A DNA stretch of 64,000 nucleotides from Nageia nagi (taxonomy: Eukaryota > Pinophyta): assembly GCA_050084985.1 (NCBI GenBank), contig JBITNC010000002.1, positions 3,534,001 to 3,598,000 on the forward strand, written 5' to 3'. A model generated the notes under the pieces. The model searched no databases, was not told the origin of the DNA, and saw nothing but the letters and a program-made list of their open reading frames with translations. This document shows positions 35,245-44,971 of this stretch, piece by piece. The stretch's first letter is position 1, and each line of letters begins with the position of its first letter. The position numbers were made by a program, and so were the translations under genes.

Positions 35245-38200
35245 ATGGTTGAAAAGTTCATACCCAAGCATATACTTGACGGTTCCAACTTCGGCATATG
35301 GGAACCTTGTATGAAAGCTGAGTTACAAGCAAGGAAGCTATGGCAGACAGTTAATGAAGACTTGGTCGCTCCTACAGATGAGAAGGCTCTTGAAATCTAC
35401 AACTCAAAGAATGAGTTAGCAACTTCAATGATTTATCGTGCAGTTTCAGATGACGTACTTCTCATGATCTCTTCTTCAACATCAGCAAAGGAAGCTTGGG
35501 ATAGGCTGAAGAAAATTTACCTTGGGTCAAAATTTTCAAGGAGGTTCACTATTTTACAAAAGTTGTTGCAATATCGTCAAGGTGAAGATGAAAGTGCTTC
35601 TATTTACTTGACCAAAATCATTGACCTCAGGACACAAGTGGTTGGTTGTGGGTGCAACTGGATCAATGATGAGTTCATGGTCTTCATCATTCTTCAAAGC
35701 CTTTCTACAAAGTTCAGTAACTTTGTCATGGTTATGGAAACTAGACTCGATGATGAAGAAGATGTCATCTCTCTTGATAACCTTTCTAGACTCCTTCTGA
35801 ATCGTGAGGAAACTTTGAATAAGAAAATGTTGAACTTTTCTCCAAAGGACAATAACATTGCTCTAGGAGCAACCAAAACTCCTTTCAAGAAGAAGTTCAA
35901 ACATTATAAATACAAAGATAACAAATCCTCATCTACCTTTAGGAAGCATGAGAAAAAGGGCAACAATAATGGCAACTTCAAGCAAAGGAATGACAAAGCT
36001 GGATCAAGCAATCCAACACCTAAGGAAAAGTTTGATGGAAATTGTAACTTTTGTGGCATCTTTGGGCACAAAGAGTATGATTATCGTAAAAAGAAATTTG
36101 CTCAAAAAGGAAAGGGAAATGCAAATGTGAAAAATTTCAATAATAAAAAGAAGACCAAGCATGCTGCTACTGTTGCCTACTACTCAGTGACTCAAACTAT
36201 TTCAAATGATTGGATTGTTGATTCAGGATGCACTAATCACATGTGTTATAAAAAGAATAAATTTGAAAACTTTTATAAGTACAAGAAGGATGCAGTTGTG
36301 ATAGGTGATAATTCAGTCCTTGATGTTCAAGGAATAGGGAGTGTGAAGATTCATGAAAAGGTTCTTGATAATGTCTTTTATGTGCCTAAACTAAGGATGA
36401 ATCTTATCTCCGTAATTCAGATTACAAGGAAAGGATACTCATTTGAGTTTACCTCACACTCCTGGTGTGTTAAGAAAGGACTTGCCACCTTGATGAAAGG
36501 ATCAGTAAAGGATGACCTTTATATTGTGGATCAAGTTCCTTCAAAGATGTGTCTTGCTACAAATGTTTGTTCAAAGGGTAATCTTTGGCATCAACGATTA
36601 GGGCACCTTAACCACAAGAGTATTCAAGATATGAAAAATCAAGAACTTGTGGAAGGTTTACCTAATATTTCACCCACAATTGGTCTCTATGAAAGGTGCA
36701 TTCTAGGAAAGATGAATAGGCAAAAGTTTGAAAAAGATAAGGCAACTCGGGCTACTCGTCCTCTTCAGCTTGTGCATTCAGATTTGATGGGTCCATTTCA
36801 GACTAAGTCTCTAAGGGGAGCTTCTTATGTTCTGACCTTCATTGATGACTTCAGCAGGATGACATTTGGTTATCTACTTGAGCACAAGGATCAAATTTTT
36901 GACAGGTTTAAAGACTTCAAGGCTCTTATTGAAAATCAAACTGATTTTAAGATCAACATGCTGAGATCTGATAATGGGGGTGAGTATAATAGCAATAAGT
37001 TTAACGACTATTATGTTAAACATGGGATCAAGCAGCAATTCACAATCCCATACACCCCTCAATAAAATGGAGTTGCTGAAAGGAAGAATCGAACCATTAT
37101 GGAAATGGCAAGGTGCATGTTGGGTAACCTTCCTAGTTTCTTATGGGGTGAAGCTGTTCACATTGCTATTCACACCCTAAATAGGTGTCCTACTAAAGTA
37201 GTTGAACGTAAAACTCCGTATGAAGCATGGATAGGAAAGAAACCTAACATCTCACACTTTAGGGTCTTCGGTTGTGATGCATTTGCCTTCATTACCTCAG
37301 AGAAAAGAAATAAGTTGGATAAAAGATCAGAAAAATGCATCTTTGTGGGGTATGATAATCAGCATAGAGGTTACAGGCTCTACTCCTCATCCCATAAAAT
37401 AGTCTTTGTTTCTAGGGATGTCAAGTTCAATGAACTTCCTGAGGATACGACTTCTCATGCTGAGGTGTCTGATTCAGATGATTCTTCGCCTGCACCTAAC
37501 TGGTTAGATGATAATGTAGGGAAGTCACCACAAGAGAAAAATTCTTCAGCTCAGAGAATTACAAGGAGTATGACCTTGAATAAATCTTTATTTGCCAAAA
37601 TTGATAATACGAATGAGCCATCAACCTTCAAAGAAGCTTCCAAGCAAGAGTGTTGGATGGAAGCTATGAAAGTTGAGTATGAGGCGCTCATTGAAAATGA
37701 AACTTGGGATTTGGTTCCTTATCCCAATGAGAAAAATGTGATTGGAAATAAATGGATATACAAGGTCAAGTACAATTCTGATGGAGAAATTGAAAAATAC
37801 AAAGCAAGGTTAGTGGCCAAAGGATTCACTCAGAAATATGGTATTGATTATGAGGAAACCTTTTCTCCTGTGGCCAAGATGCCTACTATCAGGATAATCC
37901 TTGCTCTTTCTGTAGCTCAAGGATGGAAAGTTTTTCAACTTGATGTCAAGAGTGCATTTCTCAATGGTGACTTGGATGTAGAAATCTACATGAATCAACC
38001 AGAAGGATTTATTCCAAAAGGTAAAGAGTCTTTTGTGTGCAAGCTAAAGAAGTCTTTGTATGGACTTAAGCAAGCACCTAGAGCATGGTACAAGAAAATT
38101 TTAGGATTCTTTGCAGATATTGGTTTTTCCAAGTGCTTCTCTAAATCAGATCTCTATGTACTCAATCAAGGAAAAGACGTGGTCTTAATTCTCCTTTATG

Positions 38201-39162
38201 TGGATGATCTTCTCATAACTGGCAATAATATTGAAATCATCCAAGAGTGCATATCCAAACTGAAGGCAACATTTGACATGACTGATCTAGGTCTATTGCA
38301 TTACTATCTTGAGACGCAAGTATACCAACATAAAGATTATACTTATCTTAGTCAATCTAAGTATATATCAGACATCTTGCAAAAGTTTGGAATGGAGGAG
38401 TGTAGATATGCTGCAATACCTGTTTCTCCTGGAATCGTTGTATCTCTGAGCTCAGATTCTCAGTTGGCTGATGCTACAGCTTATAGGCAATTGATCGATA
38501 GTCTTCTGTATCTGACTATCTCTCGACCTGATATTACCTTTGAAGTGAATCTGATGGCACAATTCATGCAAAAACCATATGTTGAGCACCTCAATGTTGT
38601 TAAGCAAATCTTGAGGTATGTGGCAGGGACAAAGGATCTTGCTCTTAAGTATTCCAAAGTGCCCTCGATTATTCTCTCTGGGTTCTTAGATTCTGATTAT
38701 GGGGGAGATAGAGATGACAAAAAATCAACCTCTGCATATGTGTTCAGCATTGGTTCAGGTGCTATCTCTTGGGCTTCCAAGAAGCAACCTACTGTGACTC
38801 TTTCTACCACCGAAGCTGAATATCGAGCCATGTCTGTTGCCGCCCAGGAAGCTATTTGGCTGAGGCATCTTCTGAACGAAATCGGGTATGACCAAAATGG
38901 CCCATCTCTTATTTCTTCAGACAATCAATCGGCTATCTCTTTGGCTAAGAATCCTGTGTTCCATCAGAGAACCAAACATGTGGAAATCCAAGCCCATTTT
39001 ATCAGGGAGAAGGTTCTAGATGACATCATACACTTGGAGTATTTTCCATCTACTGTAAACTCTGCTAATTTATTCACCAAGCCCCTTCCTGAAGCTCAGT
39101 TCAGCAAGCTTAGGGATTCTCTCGGGTTGGTGAAGTTGCCCTCAAGGGGAAGTGAAGTTTGA
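35245..39162 (+). pseudogene. Copia-1 gag-pol polyprotein, one stop in integrase
   Basis: One frame of 1,306 codons with a single internal stop. Order: Gag (UBN2-type, from MVEKFIPKHILDG); zinc knuckle at 36043-36084, where the last ligand is Tyr (TAT 36082) instead of Cys; protease with IVDSGCTNHMC (about 36220); GAG-pre-integrase with HQRLGHLNH and a Tyr for the first Cys (36688); integrase acidic residues in HSDLMGP (36781), LRSDNGGE (36970) and GVAER (Glu at 37078); RT with YVDD (38197-38208); RNase H ending near 39160. The TAA at 37063-37065 falls between the second and third integrase catalytic residues. The start at 35245 is preferred over the upstream in-frame ATG at 35221 because the relative in Copia-2 also begins just before PKHILDG. 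The protein products would package, reverse transcribe and integrate the element. Confidence 0.95.
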
Positions 39163-39237
39163 ACTTTTGTTAGTGATGACAACTTCACCTCTAAGAGGCT
39201 CTTTTTTTTGTTGTTATATAGTGTTGATTATGATATG

Positions 39238-39523
39238 CCTCCGTGGTAAGTTTGCTCTGCATGAGAAACTTGTTGTACATTTTATACCTTCGTGGTAAGT
39301 TTGCTCTGCGTGAGAAACTTGTTGTACATTTTATATCTCCGTGGTAAGTTTGCTCAGCATGAGAAACTTGTTGTACATTTTATACCTCCGTGGTAAGTTT
39401 GCTCTGTGTGAAAAACTTGTTGTACATTTTATACCTCCGTGGTAAGTTCGCTCTGTGTGAGGAACTTCTTGTACATTTTATACCTCCGTGGTAAGTTTGC
39501 TCTGCGTGAGAAACTTGTTGTAC
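39238..39523 (+). repeat. 49-bp tandem repeat, six units, after Copia-1 pol
   Basis: Units start at 39238, 39287, 39336, 39385, 39434 and 39483. Each begins CCTCCGTGGTAAGTTTGCTC or a near variant and includes GAGAAACTTGTTGTACATTT. Period exactly 49. Copia-2 has one degenerate unit in the matching place (about 56705-56755, minus). It lies between the pol stop and the polypurine tract. The small frame at 39439-39678 is a repeat by-product. Confidence 0.95.
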
Positions 39524-40100
39524 AATTTTTTGAGCATATAATTGATCAATCAGTTTCATTTTTCAAGTATTCATATGAGAAGATCTGGTATGTGTCTTTA
39601 GGCATTGTACAGTCATCTATATGTTATGCTCTATTAATAATCAACACATGTCTATATACAACAGGTGACTATGAGTGATGGCTTGGCATCTCCGTGATGA
39701 CTTATAATGCACCATTGATCATTTATTTATAAGATGGCATTATTTGATTCTCTTATTAATAAAATGAGTATATGATGCATCTAACTGATTTTGTTCATGA
39801 GTTGCTTGTAGCATGCATGATCTTCTTCAGAAATGCAAGTTACTCACCTTGTGTAAGCAAGCTCATGGAGACTCACATGTCAGCTTAAAGTTGATCGACT
39901 ACTATGTACAGTGAAACAAGTTGTGGTTAATGATTGTATTGTAAACCATTTTGTCAAATGGTAATGTAGTGAGTCTCAAACTAGTTCTCAAAAAGATTCT
40001 CAAATATGTAAATGTTCTCATCTCCGCTTGTATCTCTATGGAGGAGAACTCTCTCTTACTCTCTCTCTTCTCTCTTCTACGCTCTATCCCAATATTGCAT

Positions 40101-40600
40101 TAAGGGGGAGTGTTAGAATTTGTAATGAAATATTGTGAATATCTAAACTCCTTGTAAATTCAATTAATCACTTAAAGGATATTTAGATACCTTAAGGGAT
40201 TATTTGAATTCTTTATTATGTAAACTTTGACCTTACTAAGTGGTTAGTTGGTAGGTTAAAGTTAGGTAATATATTTATTGTAACCCTAACCTTACCCTTG
40301 GGTTAAAGGGAGGTTAGGGAGGTGCTCTCATGCTATAAATAAAGGGCCTCTCCTCTTGTAATATAACTTAGATTTTGAGTAAGATTACTCTACTAGTTTG
40401 TGTAGGAGATAAAGGAATTGTAGTAAGAGGGTGCATAGTTTGAGAATTGAGATCTAGTTGTGGATGTACTCCCAAGGAGGGAGGAACCACATTATATTGG
40501 TGTTATCTTGTGTGAATGGTGTTAATAGCTTGTAGATGTTGAATGATTAAGTTTCCTATAGTCTTGGACCTTGAGGATTAGTGTAGTGCTAATTCCTTCA
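40101..40600 (+). repeat. Copia-1 polypurine tract and 3' LTR
   Basis: TAAGGGGGAG (40101-40110) primes plus-strand synthesis and abuts the 490-bp LTR 40111-40600, which ends TTCA before the target duplication ATAAA (40601-40605). Confidence 0.97.
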
Positions 40601-40605
40601 ATAAA

Positions 40606-41200
40606 GGGAGGGGGTTAGTAGGAAACCTTATCAAATAGAGTAGTGAAGCTCTATAACTTCAGTCTGCATATTATTCAAAGAAGTAACAATAGAAGCACCA
40701 TTAAATAGCATATTCATAATGGTCACAAATTTGGGGCCAAACCTTAGAGCTTCCAACATGAAGACCCATTCAATCCTATCATAAGCGTTTTCAAAATCTA
40801 GCTTCACAAAGAGAGCTTGTTGGTTGGTGGATCGAGCCCACTCCATTCCTTCCAAAATAACTATTACATTATCCAGGATATAGCAATTCTAAATGAATAT
40901 AATTTGCTTAGGATAAATAATGATCAAAAGGATGGGCCTAAGGTGTAATGCAAGGGTATTTGTAATAATTTCATAGTTGACATTCAAAATAGTAATCAAC
41001 CTTGAGTTCATAATGAGCTCTAGGTCACCCTACTTCAAGATGAACTTAATATTCCCTTTGTTGATAGGGATCTTCAGAGAGCTAGTTTGAATTGCCTCAA
41101 GGTAACCCTTATGAATATCAAATCCTAAAAATTCCATTAGGCTTTATAAAATTCATAAGGAAAGCCATCCAACCCTAGAGCTTTACCATCTTCCATCTAC
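40606..41200 (-). pseudogene. LINE ORF2: N-terminal half of reverse transcriptase
   Basis: Minus-strand frames give GKALGLDGFPYEFYK (about 41160-41200, the K-A-P-G-P-D-G-F-P block), then LFVKLDFENAYDRIEW (about 40800) and GLAP-like text. The segment ends at the Copia-1 target duplication; the RT resumes at 31675. Frameshifts and stops throughout. Confidence 0.8.
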
Positions 41201-41949
41201 ATAAGAGCATACTCTAACTCCTTAATAGATAAGAGCTTCTCACACTCATTTTGATGCAAAGGAGAGAGTGGAGAAGGTATTACATCTTCACATTTTTGCA
41301 GAGCTAGAGGTTGCTTAGGAGTGTAAGGTTAAGTCGTAAACACTTGAGTATAATGATAGATAAAAGAATTAGCAATCTTTGAAAGAGATATTAATCAAAC
41401 TCCCTCATCATACATAGCTTTGAATTATGTGGCTTGTCTTTGTGGATTGACTCTTTGAAAAAATTCCTTAGAACCCTTATTCCTAATTTTAAGCCAATGC
41501 AGTCTGGCTTTAATCTGGGCTCCCTTAGCTTCATACATTTCATTTAGCTTGATCTCATGTCTAATTTGAGAAACTTGCATTTGTAGGTGTGTACATAATG
41601 GATTAGCTTCCAATCGAATAAAAGCTTAAGCCAAATCATCATGAAGAGCCATAAAGGATTGGCAATTGAACTGAGCAACTTTCTTTCCCAACTTGCACAA
41701 AATAATAGATGTGTAGAAGATGGTAACATTCCACCAATCTATCCACCCTAAATCTCTAGAAGGTTGGAGGGCTAGGTTTCACACTCTGTGGATATGGTAT
41801 AACATAATATCACTCTGCAAGAAAGAAATATTCATGAAGAACCGAGATTTGAAATGCTTCTAATGCAACGAGGTAATATGAATTCTGAAAGTAATGGGGG
41901 CATGATCAAATGAGGTGAGGCTCAAAATTATTTCCACTAATGGGATCAA
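41201..41949 (-). pseudogene. LINE ORF2: linker between endonuclease and RT
   Basis: Minus-strand frames such as 41613-41425 carry RLHWLKIRNKGSKEFFQRVN, the conserved pre-RT block of plant L1 proteins (normally W...GD.NTKFFH). Decayed but in the right order between endonuclease and RT. Confidence 0.65.
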
Positions 41950-42450
41950 GGGCACCCATCAAGAAAAGGAGAATTCTCGTTGATCTAAAAGCATAACACA
42001 ATCAAGCCATTTGATAACATGTGCATGGATAGCTTGAAAATTAGACCACATATACCAAAGATAATTCGAGAAAATGTTCATATTAAAGTTGACATTAGGG
42101 TCTTGCAACCCTAACTTCATAAAGAACCATGCCTCTTGCTCCCTAAGGGCCCACTTAGTAAGAGTGGAGTTGATCTTATCAGATGCCTTTTCCACCATAT
42201 TAAAATTTCCACACATAATTCAAACCATTGGTGGAAGTGACAATACACACCATCGCCATAATGCACACCTTTTCGAGGCATAAACATTAATGACTTTAAA
42301 ATATATGCCCTCCACTTTGAGCAATAACCACACAACATGATGATTAGGATCAATACCCCATGATATGAATTTATTATTCCATTTATTTCTTAACAGAATG
42401 ACTATGCCACCATTTCCATGAGGGTGATTCATGGCATACACCTAACTGCT
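41950..42450 (-). pseudogene. LINE ORF2: apurinic-like endonuclease domain
   Basis: Pieces in two minus-strand frames: NGGIVILLRNKW and VINVYAS (about 42270-42420), then CGNFNMVEKASDKIN (about 42170-42215), corresponding to the G-D-F-N catalytic block of L1 endonucleases; Asp is replaced by Asn in this copy. The endonuclease nicks target DNA for target-primed reverse transcription. A frameshift separates the pieces. Confidence 0.8.
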
Positions 42451-42959
42451 CAGCCAAATGGAAGTACATATCGAATGTAAAGTGAAATAAATCGATTTAA
42501 CTTCTTGAAAACACATAAAATCAGGGTAAGTATACATCTAAAAATGTGAAAATATCTCTTCTCAAACCATGTAATGTCAGATAAGATTCATCAATCATCA
42601 AATATTCCAAGAAAAGAAATTCATTAAGGAATGTCTAGGATCATACTTCCCTGAGCATCCATGTCTAGTTTCGAATTACAAAAAGAATTGTTAAAAAAAC
42701 TTTTCTTCCTTTTATTTGGGGGACTAGTATGATGTCATTTATCCATGTGTAACATCCAATTTCCTCGATATGGGCTACGAGAATGTCAACATATCACTTG
42801 AGTGTGAAACCCCTTCGCTTGCTCTAATTGTTGAATAACTATCAAAAGTAGAGAAAGATCATCTTCCTTTAAAGAAGCCCTTAACTTCTTGACACTTTGA
42901 GGAGTTAGAGGAGGAGGAGCTTTAATTTCCAATGTTGTTTTGAGAGCTACAGCTTAAGT

Positions 42960-43300
42960 ATAGCTTATCGATGGCTACCCAGAATGAATCAATTTGGTAC
43001 CTTTTTCCTGTACCCAAAGGAATCATCTACCACTCCACCTAAGATTCCTTAGTGGGTCGAGCCTAAGAAGGAGTTGGAGTGGTAGGGGAGATAGGTTTAT
43101 TCTTAAAATTATCTACCATAAGCAGATAATATTTCATTATATGGGTACTTGATTAACATTGATAACAAGTATTCAAGAGATTGACATAAACAACCCTTTG
43201 ATGAAGTAGGGTATCACCAACCTGAATATGAAAATATTCTTTCAAAGATTGTGCAAGATTGACCTTAACACACATCCTTTTGGATGGACGAGCTGAATAG
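42960..43300 (-). pseudogene. LINE ORF1, distal part with zinc-knuckle relic
   Basis: The minus strand reads ARPSKRMCVKVNLAQSL at 43300-43235, the conserved end of the DUF4283 domain of plant LINE ORF1, then NTCYQC (about 43155-43170) followed by TAA and THIM, a broken CCHC knuckle. ORF1 proteins bind element RNA. The text continues directly from the part at 63105 once Copia-2 is removed. Confidence 0.75.
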
Positions 43301-43479
43301 TGAGAGAATTGAATTATAACATGAACAACTCTAAACTCCTAAGATTGCATGAAATCTCACAATACACATCTAATAAACTAAAAAAGCAATCTCATAATGT
43401 AACATAAGATGTAAGTGGTTCCTCCAACTAGGAGTACATCCACTAACTAGATCTTTATGTCAATCACAAATACAACTCT
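43301..43479 (-). repeat. Copia-2 3' LTR, left part
   Basis: Matches 62605-62783. It stops at the Gypsy insertion point after target duplication ACTCT (43475-43479) and resumes at 55800. Confidence 0.95.
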
Positions 43480-44885
43480 TGTTGATTAGGATTGTGTAAT
43501 ATATGCGCCGTGAACAATCTCAACCAAAGTACATCAAGAACAAACTATGTGATAGTCTGATCTCCGGAGAAGGCCGATTCCTTATCTATTGGGTGTAGAA
43601 AAAGTAACAAGAAAGGAAGTAAAAGGAGTAGAGTGCGAGGAATTTAAGCAAAAGGTTAGGGTAACAAGAGAGAAAGCAAAGGTGGATCACTAGTTCAGCG
43701 CAGGCTTTCACAGTGTGTGAAACCTTGGTCTGAATCTAGTGTAGCAGCTACGATACAAGCTCTCACTCTCAAATAGTTTCCCAGCTTTACTCTACCATGT
43801 AGCAGACACAGTTATACTAGCAACTCGCGATTACCATTCAAGAAACAAGCCAAGCTGCCACGATGTAACCAAATTAAGAATGACAATTACAAGTGCTAGA
43901 CAAGAAAGGTCAAGATGGTTTCATATTACTGATAAAAACTACAGGTCTTCGAGAACAAATGTAAAGAGCAATACTAGGGCTTCCGACCCCTCTTTCACTT
44001 TATTTTCATATACTTATACTGAAGAAATAGCAGTTACAACAGAACGGTTTACAAAACGGCCTCAAGATACTGGCCACTTCTAACTATCATCATACATACA
44101 TGCCATTTGTCCGACAGTTACAAAACTGGGAATGTCGTGGAAGGTAACTACCTCCGGAACTACACTTATCCTTTCTTTGTGACATCGTTATTTCAGAAAC
44201 TTTATTCACTGACTCCGGGCCTTTTGATCACCCCTTGCTGACCTCATCATCTCCGGAACCCGGTCTTTCCCACCACGGAGGTTTATTTTTTCTGTTATGA
44301 CGTCATCATCTTATTCCGGAACACTTTACTTCCGCTGCCTCCGGCTTTTCAATTATCTCTATGCTGACCTCATCATCTCCGGAATCCGATCGTTTCCACA
44401 ACTGAGCTTTATTCCTTTTCTTATGACGTCATCATCTTATTCCGGAACACTTTCTTTCCGCTACCTCCGTCTTTTAATTATCTCTCTGCTGACCTCATCA
44501 TCTCCGGAATCCGGTCGTTTCCACAACTGAGCTTTATTCCTTTTCCTATGACGTCATCATCTTATTCCGGAACACTTTCTTTCCGCTGCCTCCGGCTTTT
44601 AATTATCTCTCTGCTGACCTCATCATCTCCGGAACCCGGTCTTCACCACAACTGAGCTTTATTCCTTTTCCTATGATGTCATCATCTTATTCCGGAACAC
44701 TTTCTTTCCGCTGCCTCCGGCTTTTAATTATCTCTCTGCTGACCTCATCATCTCCGGAACCCGGTCTTCACCAAAACATAAGCTTTATTTGTTCCAAAAC
44801 TTTCGGAGATCGTAAAATGAACTTGTAGTTGCAAGAAAAGTATGCTGGGGCTTTAAACAAATAAGTTATTATGTATGAATATACA
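43480..44885 (-). repeat. Gypsy-like element 3' LTR
   Basis: TGTTGATTAGG to GAATATACA on the plus strand. In the element's own direction it has enhancer-like repeats (44791-44237), a TATA-like AGTATAAGTATATG (44020-44007) and then the R/U5 part. The frames at 43880-44083 and 44297-44530 recur identically or nearly so in the other LTR and are not genes. Confidence 0.95.
44237..44791 (-). repeat. 125-bp LTR repeat with TGACGTCA palindromes (left LTR)
   Basis: Units start at 44237, 44363, 44488, 44613 and 44738 (last one partial), each opening GCTGACCTCATCATCTCCGG. Each full unit contains TGACGTCA (44298-44305, 44424-44431, 44549-44556; mutated to TGATGTCA at 44674-44681) and two TCCGGA-like words. 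TGACGTCA is the CRE/C-box palindrome bound by plant bZIP factors. Lying upstream of the TATA-like box in the direction of transcription, the array has the layout of an LTR enhancer. Confidence 0.9.
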
Positions 44886-44971
44886 TTATGGCGACTTCTG
44901 GGGGAAAATTTTGCCTTTATCAAAGAGGAATTTAGAACTCCGTCTGAAACATAATAACAAAATGAAATCTG

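Larger units (their letters stand above)
31681..40600 (+). mobile_element. Copia-1: near-complete Ty1/copia element
   Basis: 8,920 bp bounded by 490-bp LTRs that begin TGTTAG and end TTCA, with 5-bp duplications ATAAA at 31676-31680 and 40601-40605. It has an exact TGGTATCAGAGC primer site (32173-32184), a 3-kb leader, a gag-pol frame (35245-39162), a 49-bp tandem array and a polypurine tract (AAGGGGGAG). The LTRs differ at about 6 of 490 positions by hand count. It lies in the RT of the host LINE, in the opposite direction. A stop in integrase and two lost zinc-ligand cysteines make it non-autonomous now. The leader carries a MADS-box gene fragment. Confidence 0.97.

Noticed and set aside
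43880-44530. Two frames repeated at 54789-55439 that look like conserved small proteins
   Set aside because: They are conserved only because they lie in the two LTRs of one element; repeat units interrupt them and they carry no domain.
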